A stretch of 59,042 bases of DNA from NCBI GenBank assembly GCA_964546955.1, contig CAZJLP010000031.1:1-59042 (forward strand), given 5' to 3'. Made by a program: the position numbers and the translations under genes. Positions 25,801 through 33,632 of this stretch are shown one piece after another. The stretch comes from CAZJLP01 sp964546955. GTDB lineage: Bacteria > Verrucomicrobiota > Verrucomicrobiia > Opitutales > Opitutaceae. Position 1 is the first letter of the stretch; the number at the start of each line of letters is the position of its first letter. A model generated the notes under the pieces. That model was not told where the DNA came from, ran no database searches, and saw only the letters and a list, made by a program, of their open reading frames with translations.

Positions 25801-27575
25801 GTGGGCGCGGTGGAAGTCACCGGATAGATCACCGTCTGGCGGCGGCTCATTGCGTCGGTCGCGCCAGACGAATCGCGCGCCGTGCAAATGACCGTGTAGT
25901 GTCCCGGGCCGGCGTAGGTATGCGTGGCGGTGGCGCTGCTCGAGAAAGCGGTGGCCGGCGAGCCGTCGCCGAAATTCCAAGAGAATGTGACGCCGCCGCT
26001 GCCGCTCGCACAAGTCGTCGCAGTGAAGGAAAGGCTCGCGCCCACGTTGCCCGGGGTGTCCGTCCCCACATTGCACAGGTCCAGGGTCGTTCCGATCGTT
26101 GTACCGGTCGAGAACCGGCTGCTGAACGCCGTGGTGACAGCATTGCCCACGAAATCTTTCACCCCGCCGACTGGAACGACGACTTCATACGTCGTGTTCG
26201 CCGCGAGCGGTGCGTCGGGGGAGAAATTGACCATGTTGTTGTTGGAAATGCTGTACTTTCCGGGAAGGGCGGCGCCACCGACCGGGCGGACGATGAAGGT
26301 CGCTGTCGTCAATGTGCGAATGTCGATGCCGTCGGTGAACGTGACACCAATGCGCGATTTCACGTTCTGGCTGGTCGAGTTGTTGCGCGGCGAGACAAAG
26401 TTGACCGCCGGTCCCGTGGTGTCGGGCGCGGTTTGGTGGACGATGATGCCGGAGCCGTTTCCGTGGTCGTTGCCCGCGAAAACCACATTTCCCAGAACGG
26501 TGCCGAAGTCGATGTCCTCGTCGCCGTCCACATTAGGGGCCATTGCGAACACCTGGGTCACGGTATCTGTGCGCGCGTCGAATTTCGCCACGACGCTGGA
26601 GAACCCGGCGAGGATGAATCCATCCTGGTAGCTGAGATAACCGCCGTCGCCGAGACCGCTGCCAACGGAACTGAGCAGCGTGATCCCGCTCGGCTGGTTG
26701 GCGGCGTCGAAGTTGACATTGTAAGCGTAGAGGCCTCGCGCCGGTCCGGTGTTCGCGGCGCCCTTGGAGGCGAAGTAGAGTTTTCCGCCCGTAAAAATGC
26801 TGGCGTAAGGGGTGGGCAGGTTTGACGTCGTGCTGAAACGCAGCACGGGGTTCATCGGATCGCTGATATCCATCAGCGAGATTCCCTTGCCGCCCTCGAC
26901 TCGGCCGCCGATCAGCAGATTTCCGACGGCGTGCACTTGGTTGATGCGCGAGAGGCCAACCTGGCTGTTCGTGCGCCGTACGATCACGGGGCTCGCGGGG
27001 TTCGTGATATCGATCACGTACAAACCCGCGTCGCCACCGGCCACGTAGATGTACGGAGCCTGCACGCTCACCCACCAGACGCCACCGTAGTCGCTGCTGT
27101 TGGAGCCGCTGAGGACAATGTCCCGCACGAGAGTCGGAGCGGTGATATCGGTCCAATCCCAGATCTGAATGCCGGTCGTGCTTTGGCCGATGAAATATTT
27201 GCGGTTGGAAAATCCAGTGGTGAAGCCAAAGCCGTGCGGCTCGCGCAGCTTGGAATTCGACGGACGATGATTAGCGACCCGAACAGGCGCCTTGGGATTT
27301 GCTACATTCCAGAATGCGAAACCGGCCTGGGACCCGCCGCCGTCCTCGGTGTAGATGGTGGCGAGGTAGCCGTCGTGCATGCAGACATTGCCATGGCCGT
27401 CTCCTGGGCCGGAGGAACCGGACGGGTTGGAGTCATTGACGACGCTAATGCGGGTGCGGTTTTCCCCGCTCGTATAGGTTAGATTTCCGAGTCCGGGGCC
27501 GGCGGCGTGGACGGACGAGAAGACACACGAAACGATCGCGAGACGCGCAAGCGCGTATCGAATAGTAGGATACAT
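22854..27575 (-). CDS. Secreted mosaic protein: propellers, Ig/PKD, di-haem cytochrome c, two CBM-like modules
   Basis: A 1573-residue exported protein (signal peptide YALARLAIVSCVFSSVHAA). By position: an LVIVD-type propeller (about 30-380), an SbsA-like Ig domain (about 383-492), a PKD domain (about 495-585), a YVTN-type propeller (about 592-932), a cytochrome c region (about 942-1208) with two haem motifs CASCH (Cys972) and CVNCH (Cys1105), a short beta module like the chitobiase C-terminal domain (about 1215-1287), and two similar carbohydrate-binding-like modules (about 1296-1430 and 1438-1573; RYKSHPGRG and RYKSHNNRG). The haem part resembles MauG/di-haem peroxidases. A role in extracellular electron transfer or oxidation on a polysaccharide or cell surface is my inference. 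The gene is monocistronic, with its own terminator. The start has no ribosome-binding site: CCTCCCACCT precedes ATG. Confidence 0.9.
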   Translation of the reverse strand: MYPTIRYALARLAIVSCVFSSVHAAGPGLGNLTYTSGENRTRISVVNDSNPSGSSGPGDGHGNVCMHDGYLATIYTEDGGGSQAGFAFWNVANPKAPVRVANHRPSNSKLREPHGFGFTTGFSNRKYFIGQSTTGIQIWDWTDITAPTLVRDIVLSGSNSSDYGGVWWVSVQAPYIYVAGGDAGLYVIDITNPASPVIVRRTNSQVGLSRINQVHAVGNLLIGGRVEGGKGISLMDISDPMNPVLRFSTTSNLPTPYASIFTGGKLYFASKGAANTGPARGLYAYNVNFDAANQPSGITLLSSVGSGLGDGGYLSYQDGFILAGFSSVVAKFDARTDTVTQVFAMAPNVDGDEDIDFGTVLGNVVFAGNDHGNGSGIIVHQTAPDTTGPAVNFVSPRNNSTSQNVKSRIGVTFTDGIDIRTLTTATFIVRPVGGAALPGKYSISNNNMVNFSPDAPLAANTTYEVVVPVGGVKDFVGNAVTTAFSSRFSTGTTIGTTLDLCNVGTDTPGNVGASLSFTATTCASGSGGVTFSWNFGDGSPATAFSSSATATHTYAGPGHYTVICTARDSSGATDAMSRRQTVIYPVTSTAPTRSSTIVHDSGRGRITVVNSDAGTVASLNAASPFAKVWEVATGRNPRSLALTAPNGDLWVANQDDSNIKVLNGGTGATIATIALPANSRPFGVAIDPANTAAYVSLESTGQLVKISTSSRTIVGTVAVGPRPRGVTVSSNGARVFVTRFVSPQDTRGEVREISASAFTVTRVLGLTEDVTTTSSESNGPGIPNYVQSMTISPDGRSGWVPSKKDNTFRGTGPASDGTALTFDSTVRTIVSKLDLIANAEVFSQRQDLNNSDLANAVVFNARGDYAFVSAMGNNHVEVIDALSHTTIGGIDNVGLAPEGLAIVGNLLFVHNFLSRDVAVYDVTQAGGTNAFPRLAAVTTQATEPLSAQILEGKRIFHNAADPRMSREAYISCASCHLDGDSDGRVWDFTQRGEGVRNTVDLLGRGGVSQQGPVHWTGNFDEIQDFENDIRSAFGGTGFMTNADFTATSNPLGTAKAGRSAQLDALAAYVTSLRTVHPSPFRNPDGTMTADALAGKALFESASVGCVNCHSGVRFTDSALNVLHDVGTITAASGKRINQTLTGFDTPSLIGVWETAPYLHDGSAGTLLDVLTTRNPNNQHGNTSQLTATQRNQLVAYLQQLDSSSSGTPPEQVAAPSFAPPGGTYPTQQSVTITTATSGATIRYTTNGTNPTATTGTVYTGPVTISATSELRAIATRSGWLDSSVTAQSYTIGGGATTIQVEAESLARTSSGATTATQSDASTSGGTWIALQADGVGDSVTYTIPVGTAGNYEVRMRYKSHPGRGILNLRVNGALVGSTLDQYAATAAYPERLFGTAAFVSGNNTIQLTVTGRNSSASAYTLSADLFRLVPVSGPAPTGTTVEGESASAVGTGATVSTAADAAASGGVLQFLNSDGAGDTITFTTPSIAAGTYGLTLRYKSHNNRGQHTVSVNGTSVGGTVNQYSTTQAYIDVNLGSVTLATTGSHTIQMAVTGKASASSNFVITADRFVFTPQ

Positions 27576-28055
27576 AGGTGGGAGGGGTACAAGGGGCTAT
27601 ACACAGGCCGCCCAGCCCGACTACGGGTGGGCGCAAAACACCAAGCCATGACGGTCCATGGTTCAGCGTGTGGGGGGCGCATGGGGAATGCGCAGAGGTA
27701 CGCAGGTGTCAGCTTTGCACGCCGTTAACGCGCAATACTGGCATCGACGCTGGGGTACAGCAAATCGACTTCAACTCATTGTAATTCGGCCTCGCCCGGA
27801 CTAAACGGGGAATCGGGAACGGGGCCTAATAGGGGTTCGGGTTGCGATGAGTAGAATTTATGGGGACTATGAACACAACGGTTTCGGTGCTTTGATCGTT
27901 AATCTCGGACAGGTATCCTAGGGGCATCGTATTAAAAGAGGATGAGGAGGGAGGTAGAAGCGGGATTGGCCGGCGCAAGATGTGAATTGCAATGAGAAGC
28001 GGACACGTGAAGTTTCAGCTTCCCCTTTAACCTCGGCCCGTAGCTAACCCTCTCT
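27576..28055. other. Divergent intergenic region, no gene seen
   Basis: This 480-bp stretch separates the starts of two large secreted-protein genes transcribed away from each other, so it must hold both promoters. I see runs of G and a less GC-rich segment (about 27840-27980) but no clear -35/-10 pair, hairpin or RNA gene. Open frames here are short and lack coding character. Confidence 0.5.
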
Positions 28056-31000
28056 ATGTGCGCGTCCTTTCCTCTCATTTATCCCAAAGGTTTTTCAGCG
28101 GTTTTCCTGCTCTTCTGCTCGGGACTGCTCACCGGCGCGGTCCAGGCGGCCGGCGTCGCTGACGTCGTGCCTGCTGCCGACGCCACGCATGTTGCCGGCG
28201 TCACTGCCGACTCCATCATCGTAGTGTCGGGGCGCACCTATTCTTTCACCGTGGATACGCCCGAAGATCAGGGCCTCGTGTCAACCCGACCTTCCGTGAA
28301 AGAGCTGCTTCGGCAGGTCGAGGCGAAGGATCGCACCAAGCAGACCTACCGCGTTGTCAGCAAAGAGGGTGGGGCGAAGTCGGACGGAGCGTTGGAGGAC
28401 GGCGATTCGTTGGCCGTCACCGCGGATGATGGCACCACGAGCAAGACTTACCGGTTGGAGTTCAAACCGCTCGCAGTGGCTGGGCGGCTGCGTCTCGAGC
28501 AGGATGCGATCACCGTGCACACCAAGCGCGATCTGACGCTTTATTTCACCGCCGGACAGCGCACGCCCGACGCCACGGTCGTTCTCCAACTTCCGCCGGG
28601 TATAGACGTCACGCTCGACAACACGAAAGTGAACGTCATCGGCCGCGGGGAAGTCACCTTGCGCGATTTGCCCAAGCAATCGATTGGGCGGGTCGGCAGT
28701 GCGTATTCCTACTCCAAAGTCGGGGAAGTCGCGATTGCCAAAGGCGCGGATGGCGGCGCCGTCGTCACGTTCAGCCACCTCGACCTCAGGCCCGCAAATG
28801 GGCCGGACCTGAAGGTCGTCATAGGGGGCGTCAGTCTCGGTAAAGAGGGAGCGCACGCGGTGAAAGCCAGTTACACGACATCGGCGCCGGATGCGCTCAA
28901 GAGCGCCGGGGTCGGTCCCGAGATCGCGATGCTCACGGCTCGCGCGACGGTCACCGACCTGTCGCGAACACTCGACCGCGGTCTGCAGTACAAGGAAACG
29001 CCTACGACCTATACGTCGGTCAATCTCACCTGGAGCCCCGCCGCTGCCGCTTCAGCGGTGCGTCTCGTTCAGTCGTCCGATGAAGGAAAAACCTGGACTC
29101 CGACCGCGGTGACGGTGGACGCCAAAGCCTCCTCGGCCACGGTGGCGGGCCTTACTCCTAACAAGCTGCATCACTTTAAGCTGCAGGTTGACGGGGGCGC
29201 GAACAAGGGCGACTCGAATACCGTTTCCTTCTATTCCGGCAAATGGGATATCAAAACCTTTGGTGTGGCCGGCGACGGTCAGAGCGACGACACGGAAAAG
29301 GTCAATGCCGCCATCGCGCGCCTCGCGGGCATCGGCGGGGGCACACTGCTCTTCAGCGACGGCATCTACCAAGTCCGCACCGTACACCTGAAGAGCAATG
29401 TCTATTTGTGGGTGGACCGCGGTGCCACGATCAATGCCTTGAAAGGCGGAGACGCGCCTGAGTCGACCTATTTCAGCGATCGCAAATACCGCTCGGGTTT
29501 GTCGCCGACCGATCCAGGTCCCTACGAGAATCCGGAAAACTGGCTGACCAAGCAGGACGTGGGGCATCACTACTTCCGCAACACCATGTTTTTTGGCGAG
29601 CGCCTCGACAACGTGAAGATCCTGGGCACGGGACGAATCTCCGGAAACGGGAACTTGGTCACCGGCGACAACGTGATGCGCAATGCGCCTGAAAACCGCT
29701 CGGACAAGATGTTCACCCTTAAACTGTGCACGAACCTGGAAATCGGCGGGATCTACCGCGGAGACGATCTCTGGTACGATCCGGAAAAAGACGAACCGTA
29801 CTATATCGCGAAGGACGGCTCGAAGGATTTCGACGTCAGCAACATGCTGCACATCGATCGCGGCGGGCATTTTGTGCTGCTGGCGACCGGCACCGATAAT
29901 ATCCACGTCCACAATACGTATTTCGCGAAGCACCATACGGGCAGCGCGCGAGACATTTACGATTTCATGGCGTGCAACAACGTCACGGCGTTCAATATCT
30001 ACTCCAAGGTCAGTTCGGATGACATCGTCAAACCGGGCTCCGACTGCGCGCTCGGCTTCACGCGTCCGGCCAAAAACTACCGCGTGCGCAACATCATCGG
30101 CGACACCAACTGTAATCTTTTCCAGATCGGTTCGGAGACGGTCGACGACATCATGGATGTCCACGTCGACAACATCTATGTCACGGGCGCGAACAAGGCA
30201 GGCTTCTCCATTTCGACCAACGACGGCGCGCACGTGAAAGACATCCATCTGAACTGCGGTCACACGGGTCCGCTGCATTCGCGCTCCAAAATGCTGCGCA
30301 CGCACACGCCCTTCTTCATCTCAATCTCAAATCGCGGCCGCGTGCTCGGCGCGACCGTCCAGCGCTTCAAGTTCAATGAGAACGGCAAAGCGCACGACGA
30401 GCTGCTCAACACCAACATTAATATCGGCGTGGTTGAGAACATCATCATCAACAAGATCGACGTGACCGAGATGTACGCCGGAAGCTCTTTCCGCGGGGGT
30501 CGCTGGCCGGCGTACGATGGGAAGCAGCGCAAAGCGGCGCCCATCATCGCCGGGTACAAATTGCCGGATACATCCGTCGTGCAGGGCGGGCTGTCGTTCA
30601 AACTCCCGAATGGAAAACACACCGGCTACATCAAGAATGTGCAGTTTCACGACGTGCACTTCGTGGCCAAGGGAGGAAATCCAGCCACCGACTCGAATAA
30701 TCAACCGCAAGAACTCGGGGTGGGTCAGTACAACGCCTCTAATCTGGGCGTGCTACCCGCCTACGGATTGTACGCCCGCCACGTCATGGGCCTGCAGTTG
30801 AATGGCTGCACGTTCAATTTCGAAAAGCCCGACAACACGTTTGCTTTTATGTTGGATGATGTCGTTGGCGCCAAGATTTCCGACGTGAAGATGGTGCGGA
30901 CCAAGGAAGCGCCTGCCGTGATCAAGATCAAAGGCGGCAGCGACATCGCGATCGAGAAGGCCACCGTCTTCAATGAAGCATGGGGCCAGGCACCGACAGT

Positions 31001-31058
31001 GCTTCCGGCGGTAAAACACGCCACCGGTGACGCCGAAGTCGATCTGCCCGCGAAATAG
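28056..31058 (+). CDS. Secreted GH28-like beta-helix protein with N-terminal beta domains
   Basis: A 1000-residue exported protein (signal peptide GFSAVFLLFCSGLLTGAVQA). Residues about 30-400 look like several beta-sandwich domains, the last a fibronectin-III-like unit (LTWSPAAAASAVRLVQSSDEGKTW). From about 405 (WDIKTFGVAGDGQSDDTEKVNAAI) to about 960 it is a pectate-lyase-superfamily beta-helix of the polygalacturonase kind. Asp633 (ARDIYD) and the pair Asp655/Asp656 (SSDDIVKPGSD) match the three GH28 catalytic Asp. The usual GHG histidine is replaced: the segment reads TNCNLFQIGSE. It may hydrolyse a uronic-acid or rhamnose-containing polymer with altered activity. No clear ribosome-binding site; a pyrimidine tract CCCTCTCT precedes ATG. 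Confidence 0.8.
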   Translation: MCASFPLIYPKGFSAVFLLFCSGLLTGAVQAAGVADVVPAADATHVAGVTADSIIVVSGRTYSFTVDTPEDQGLVSTRPSVKELLRQVEAKDRTKQTYRVVSKEGGAKSDGALEDGDSLAVTADDGTTSKTYRLEFKPLAVAGRLRLEQDAITVHTKRDLTLYFTAGQRTPDATVVLQLPPGIDVTLDNTKVNVIGRGEVTLRDLPKQSIGRVGSAYSYSKVGEVAIAKGADGGAVVTFSHLDLRPANGPDLKVVIGGVSLGKEGAHAVKASYTTSAPDALKSAGVGPEIAMLTARATVTDLSRTLDRGLQYKETPTTYTSVNLTWSPAAAASAVRLVQSSDEGKTWTPTAVTVDAKASSATVAGLTPNKLHHFKLQVDGGANKGDSNTVSFYSGKWDIKTFGVAGDGQSDDTEKVNAAIARLAGIGGGTLLFSDGIYQVRTVHLKSNVYLWVDRGATINALKGGDAPESTYFSDRKYRSGLSPTDPGPYENPENWLTKQDVGHHYFRNTMFFGERLDNVKILGTGRISGNGNLVTGDNVMRNAPENRSDKMFTLKLCTNLEIGGIYRGDDLWYDPEKDEPYYIAKDGSKDFDVSNMLHIDRGGHFVLLATGTDNIHVHNTYFAKHHTGSARDIYDFMACNNVTAFNIYSKVSSDDIVKPGSDCALGFTRPAKNYRVRNIIGDTNCNLFQIGSETVDDIMDVHVDNIYVTGANKAGFSISTNDGAHVKDIHLNCGHTGPLHSRSKMLRTHTPFFISISNRGRVLGATVQRFKFNENGKAHDELLNTNINIGVVENIIINKIDVTEMYAGSSFRGGRWPAYDGKQRKAAPIIAGYKLPDTSVVQGGLSFKLPNGKHTGYIKNVQFHDVHFVAKGGNPATDSNNQPQELGVGQYNASNLGVLPAYGLYARHVMGLQLNGCTFNFEKPDNTFAFMLDDVVGAKISDVKMVRTKEAPAVIKIKGGSDIAIEKATVFNEAWGQAPTVLPAVKHATGDAEVDLPAK

Positions 31059-31082
31059 GTTTGAAGGAACTCGGCCGGCGCA

Positions 31083-31126
31083 GACGCCGATCGGCTACTC
31101 GCTCACGCTCGTAGCTACTCGGCGTC
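31083..31126. terminator. Nested inverted repeat between convergent genes
   Basis: Outer 8-bp arms GACGCCGA/TCGGCGTC (31083-31090, 31119-31126) enclose inner arms GCTAC/GTAGC (31094-31098, 31111-31115). The structure lies between two convergent stop codons, so it may end or protect transcripts from both sides. No T-run follows. Confidence 0.45.
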
Positions 31127-31145
31127 CACTCGCTGGCGCTCGCGG

Positions 31146-33371
31146 CTACACGGTCGCAAGGATCTCGTTGAACGTCCGGCTTGGGCGCAGGGCGGCGGTA
31201 GCGAGTTTGTCGTCCGGTTTGTAGTAACCGCCGACGTCGACCGGCTTGCCTTGCACCGCGATAAGTTCGTCCACGATCTTCGATTCATTGGCCGACAGTT
31301 TCTCCGCGAGCGGGGCGAAGATCTTTTTCAATTCCGCGTCGGCACTCTGGGCGGCCAGTGCCCGCGCCCAGTAGAGCGCGAGGTAAAAATGGCTGCCCCG
31401 ATTGTCGATTCCGCCCACCTTCCGCGAAGGCGATTTGTCGTTCTCGAGGAATTTGCCGTTGGCGGCGTCAAGGGTGTCCGCGAGCACCCGCGCTTTGGCA
31501 TGCTTTTGGGTATCGCTCAGATGTTCGAATGAAGCGGCGAGAGCGAAGAATTCGCCCAACGAATCCCAGCGGAGATAGTTTTCCTGCAAAAATTGCTCGA
31601 CGTGTTTGGGGGCCGATCCGCCGGCGCCGGTTTCGAAAAGCCCGCCGCCGTTCATCAGCGGCACGATTGAGAGCATTTTGGCGCTCGTACCGACCTCGAG
31701 GATGGGGAACAAGTCGGTCAAATAGTCGCGGAGGACATTCCCCGTCACCGAGATCGTGTCTTTCCCTGCTTTCAGCCGCTCCAGGGTGACGCGGGTCGCT
31801 TCCGCGGGGGGAAGGATCTGAATATCGAGGCCGCTCGTCTCGTGCTTCGCCAAATAGGTTTTGACCTTTGCGATCACCTGGCCGTCGTGCGCACGTTTTT
31901 CGTCGAGCCAGAAAATCGCGGGCGTGTTGCTCAGTCGAGCGCGGTTGACTGCCAGTTTCACCCAATCCTGCACCGCGGCATCCTTCGTCTGACAGGCGCG
32001 CCAAATATCTCCTTCGTCCACCGCGTGTTCGAGCAAAATTTTGCCTGCCTCGTCGACGACCCGAACCGTGCCGGCGCCCGCGATCTGAAACGTCTTGTTG
32101 TGCGAGCCGTATTCTTCCGCGGCCTGAGCCATGAGGCCCACGTTGGGGACCGATCCCATGGTGCGGGGGTCGAAGGCGCCGTGTTTTTTGCAGAAATCGA
32201 CCGTGGCCTGATAAACCGGGGCGTAACTGCTGTCGGGAATGACCGCGAGGGTATCCTGCAGTTTGCCTTTGGCGTCGTACATTTTTCCTCCCACGCGAAT
32301 CATCGCCGGAATGGAGGCGTCAACGATCACGTCGCTGGGCACGTGCAAATTCGTGATACCCTGGTCAGAGTTCACCATCGCCACTCCGGGTCCGGCGGCG
32401 AAGGCGGCCTGGATGTCGGCCTCAATCGCGGTTTTCTCGCTGGCGGGCAGGGCCTGGATTTTGTCGATCAAATCGCCGAAGCCATTGTTCAAATCGACTC
32501 CGAGACGGCTGAACGTCGCGCCATGTTTGGCGAAGAGGTCCTTGAAGAATGTGCGCACCGCGTGCCCGAAAATGATGGGGTCGGAGACCTTCATCATCGT
32601 GGCTTTGAGATGCAGGGAGAAGAGGATGCCGTCCTTCTTTGCCTGTGCGATCTGAGCGTCAAGGAAGGCCACAAGCGCCTTTTTCCGCATGACCGTCGCA
32701 TCGAGAATTTCGCCGGCTTTTAAGGTCGTCTTGTCCTTGAGGACGGAGGACCTTCCATCGGCGCCGACAAATTCGATCTTTACCGTGGCCGGGGCGAGCA
32801 GCGTAACGGACTTCTCGTTGGAGAAGAAATCGTCCCTGCCCATGGTCGCGATGGTGGTTTTTGACGTCGGCGACCAGGCCCCCATCGAATGCGGATGTTT
32901 CCGAGCGTAGTCCTTTACGGCCTTCGGTGCACGACGGTCCGAATTGCCTTCCCGAAGAACCGGATTCACCGCGCTGCCCTTGACCTTGTCGTAGCGCGCC
33001 TTAGCGTCCTTTTCTGCGTCGGTTTTGGGGACTTCCGGGTAGTCCGGGATTTTGAAGCCTTTGGCCTGCAGTTCGGCGATCGCTTCCTTCAGCTGCGGGA
33101 CCGAAGCGCTGATGTTCGGCAGTTTGATGATGTTGGCTTCCGGTTTAAGGGTGAGCGCACCCAATTCAGCCAAATGGTCGCCGACGCGCTGTTCGGCCGG
33201 CAATCGGTCGCCGAATTGCGCCAGGATTCGTCCCGCCAGCGAGATATCCCTTGTTTCCACCGCGATCCCCGCGTGTTTGGTGAAGGCCTGCACGATCGGC
33301 AGGAAGGAGTAGGTGGCGAGAGCAGGCGCTTCGTCCGTCTTGGTGTAAAGAATGGTGGGAGCCGCAGGCAT
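31146..33371 (-). CDS. icd: NADP-dependent isocitrate dehydrogenase, monomeric type
   Basis: Read from the ATG at 33371, the product has 741 residues, the usual length of the monomeric enzyme; the open frame to 33479 adds a non-homologous 36-residue leader. Conserved blocks include TILYTKTDEAPALATYSFLP near the N-terminus, VNSDQGITNLHVPSDVIVDAS, GSVPNVGLMAQAAEEYGSH and DNRGSHFYLALYWA. The enzyme oxidatively decarboxylates isocitrate to 2-oxoglutarate with NADP in the cytoplasm (citric acid cycle). It stands alone: the MFS gene on its left-hand promoter side is divergent. The start lacks a ribosome-binding site and is preceded by a pyrimidine tract (CTCCTCTTTCCC). Confidence 0.96.
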   Translation of the reverse strand: MPAAPTILYTKTDEAPALATYSFLPIVQAFTKHAGIAVETRDISLAGRILAQFGDRLPAEQRVGDHLAELGALTLKPEANIIKLPNISASVPQLKEAIAELQAKGFKIPDYPEVPKTDAEKDAKARYDKVKGSAVNPVLREGNSDRRAPKAVKDYARKHPHSMGAWSPTSKTTIATMGRDDFFSNEKSVTLLAPATVKIEFVGADGRSSVLKDKTTLKAGEILDATVMRKKALVAFLDAQIAQAKKDGILFSLHLKATMMKVSDPIIFGHAVRTFFKDLFAKHGATFSRLGVDLNNGFGDLIDKIQALPASEKTAIEADIQAAFAAGPGVAMVNSDQGITNLHVPSDVIVDASIPAMIRVGGKMYDAKGKLQDTLAVIPDSSYAPVYQATVDFCKKHGAFDPRTMGSVPNVGLMAQAAEEYGSHNKTFQIAGAGTVRVVDEAGKILLEHAVDEGDIWRACQTKDAAVQDWVKLAVNRARLSNTPAIFWLDEKRAHDGQVIAKVKTYLAKHETSGLDIQILPPAEATRVTLERLKAGKDTISVTGNVLRDYLTDLFPILEVGTSAKMLSIVPLMNGGGLFETGAGGSAPKHVEQFLQENYLRWDSLGEFFALAASFEHLSDTQKHAKARVLADTLDAANGKFLENDKSPSRKVGGIDNRGSHFYLALYWARALAAQSADAELKKIFAPLAEKLSANESKIVDELIAVQGKPVDVGGYYKPDDKLATAALRPSRTFNEILATV

Positions 33372-33632
33372 GGGAAAGAGGAGGGGAGAGTGAACCGGCC
33401 AGCGTAGAGCGTGAAGGGGACTGGTCAAGGGGTTGATAAGAGGAGTCAATCGACCCGCACCCGAGGGGAGAGCAGTCATGGGCCAATCAGTTCAGCGTTC
33501 TCGGTTCAACAGTTTGAGCGCTCGTCCTACGCATCCGGCATTGACGCGCGGCCCGCCGTGCCGGCAAAGTTCAGGCGCTTTCTGCGGAGCGTCCCTGCGT
33601 TCCGGGCCCACCTTCAGTCTCTCTGACCCCCT

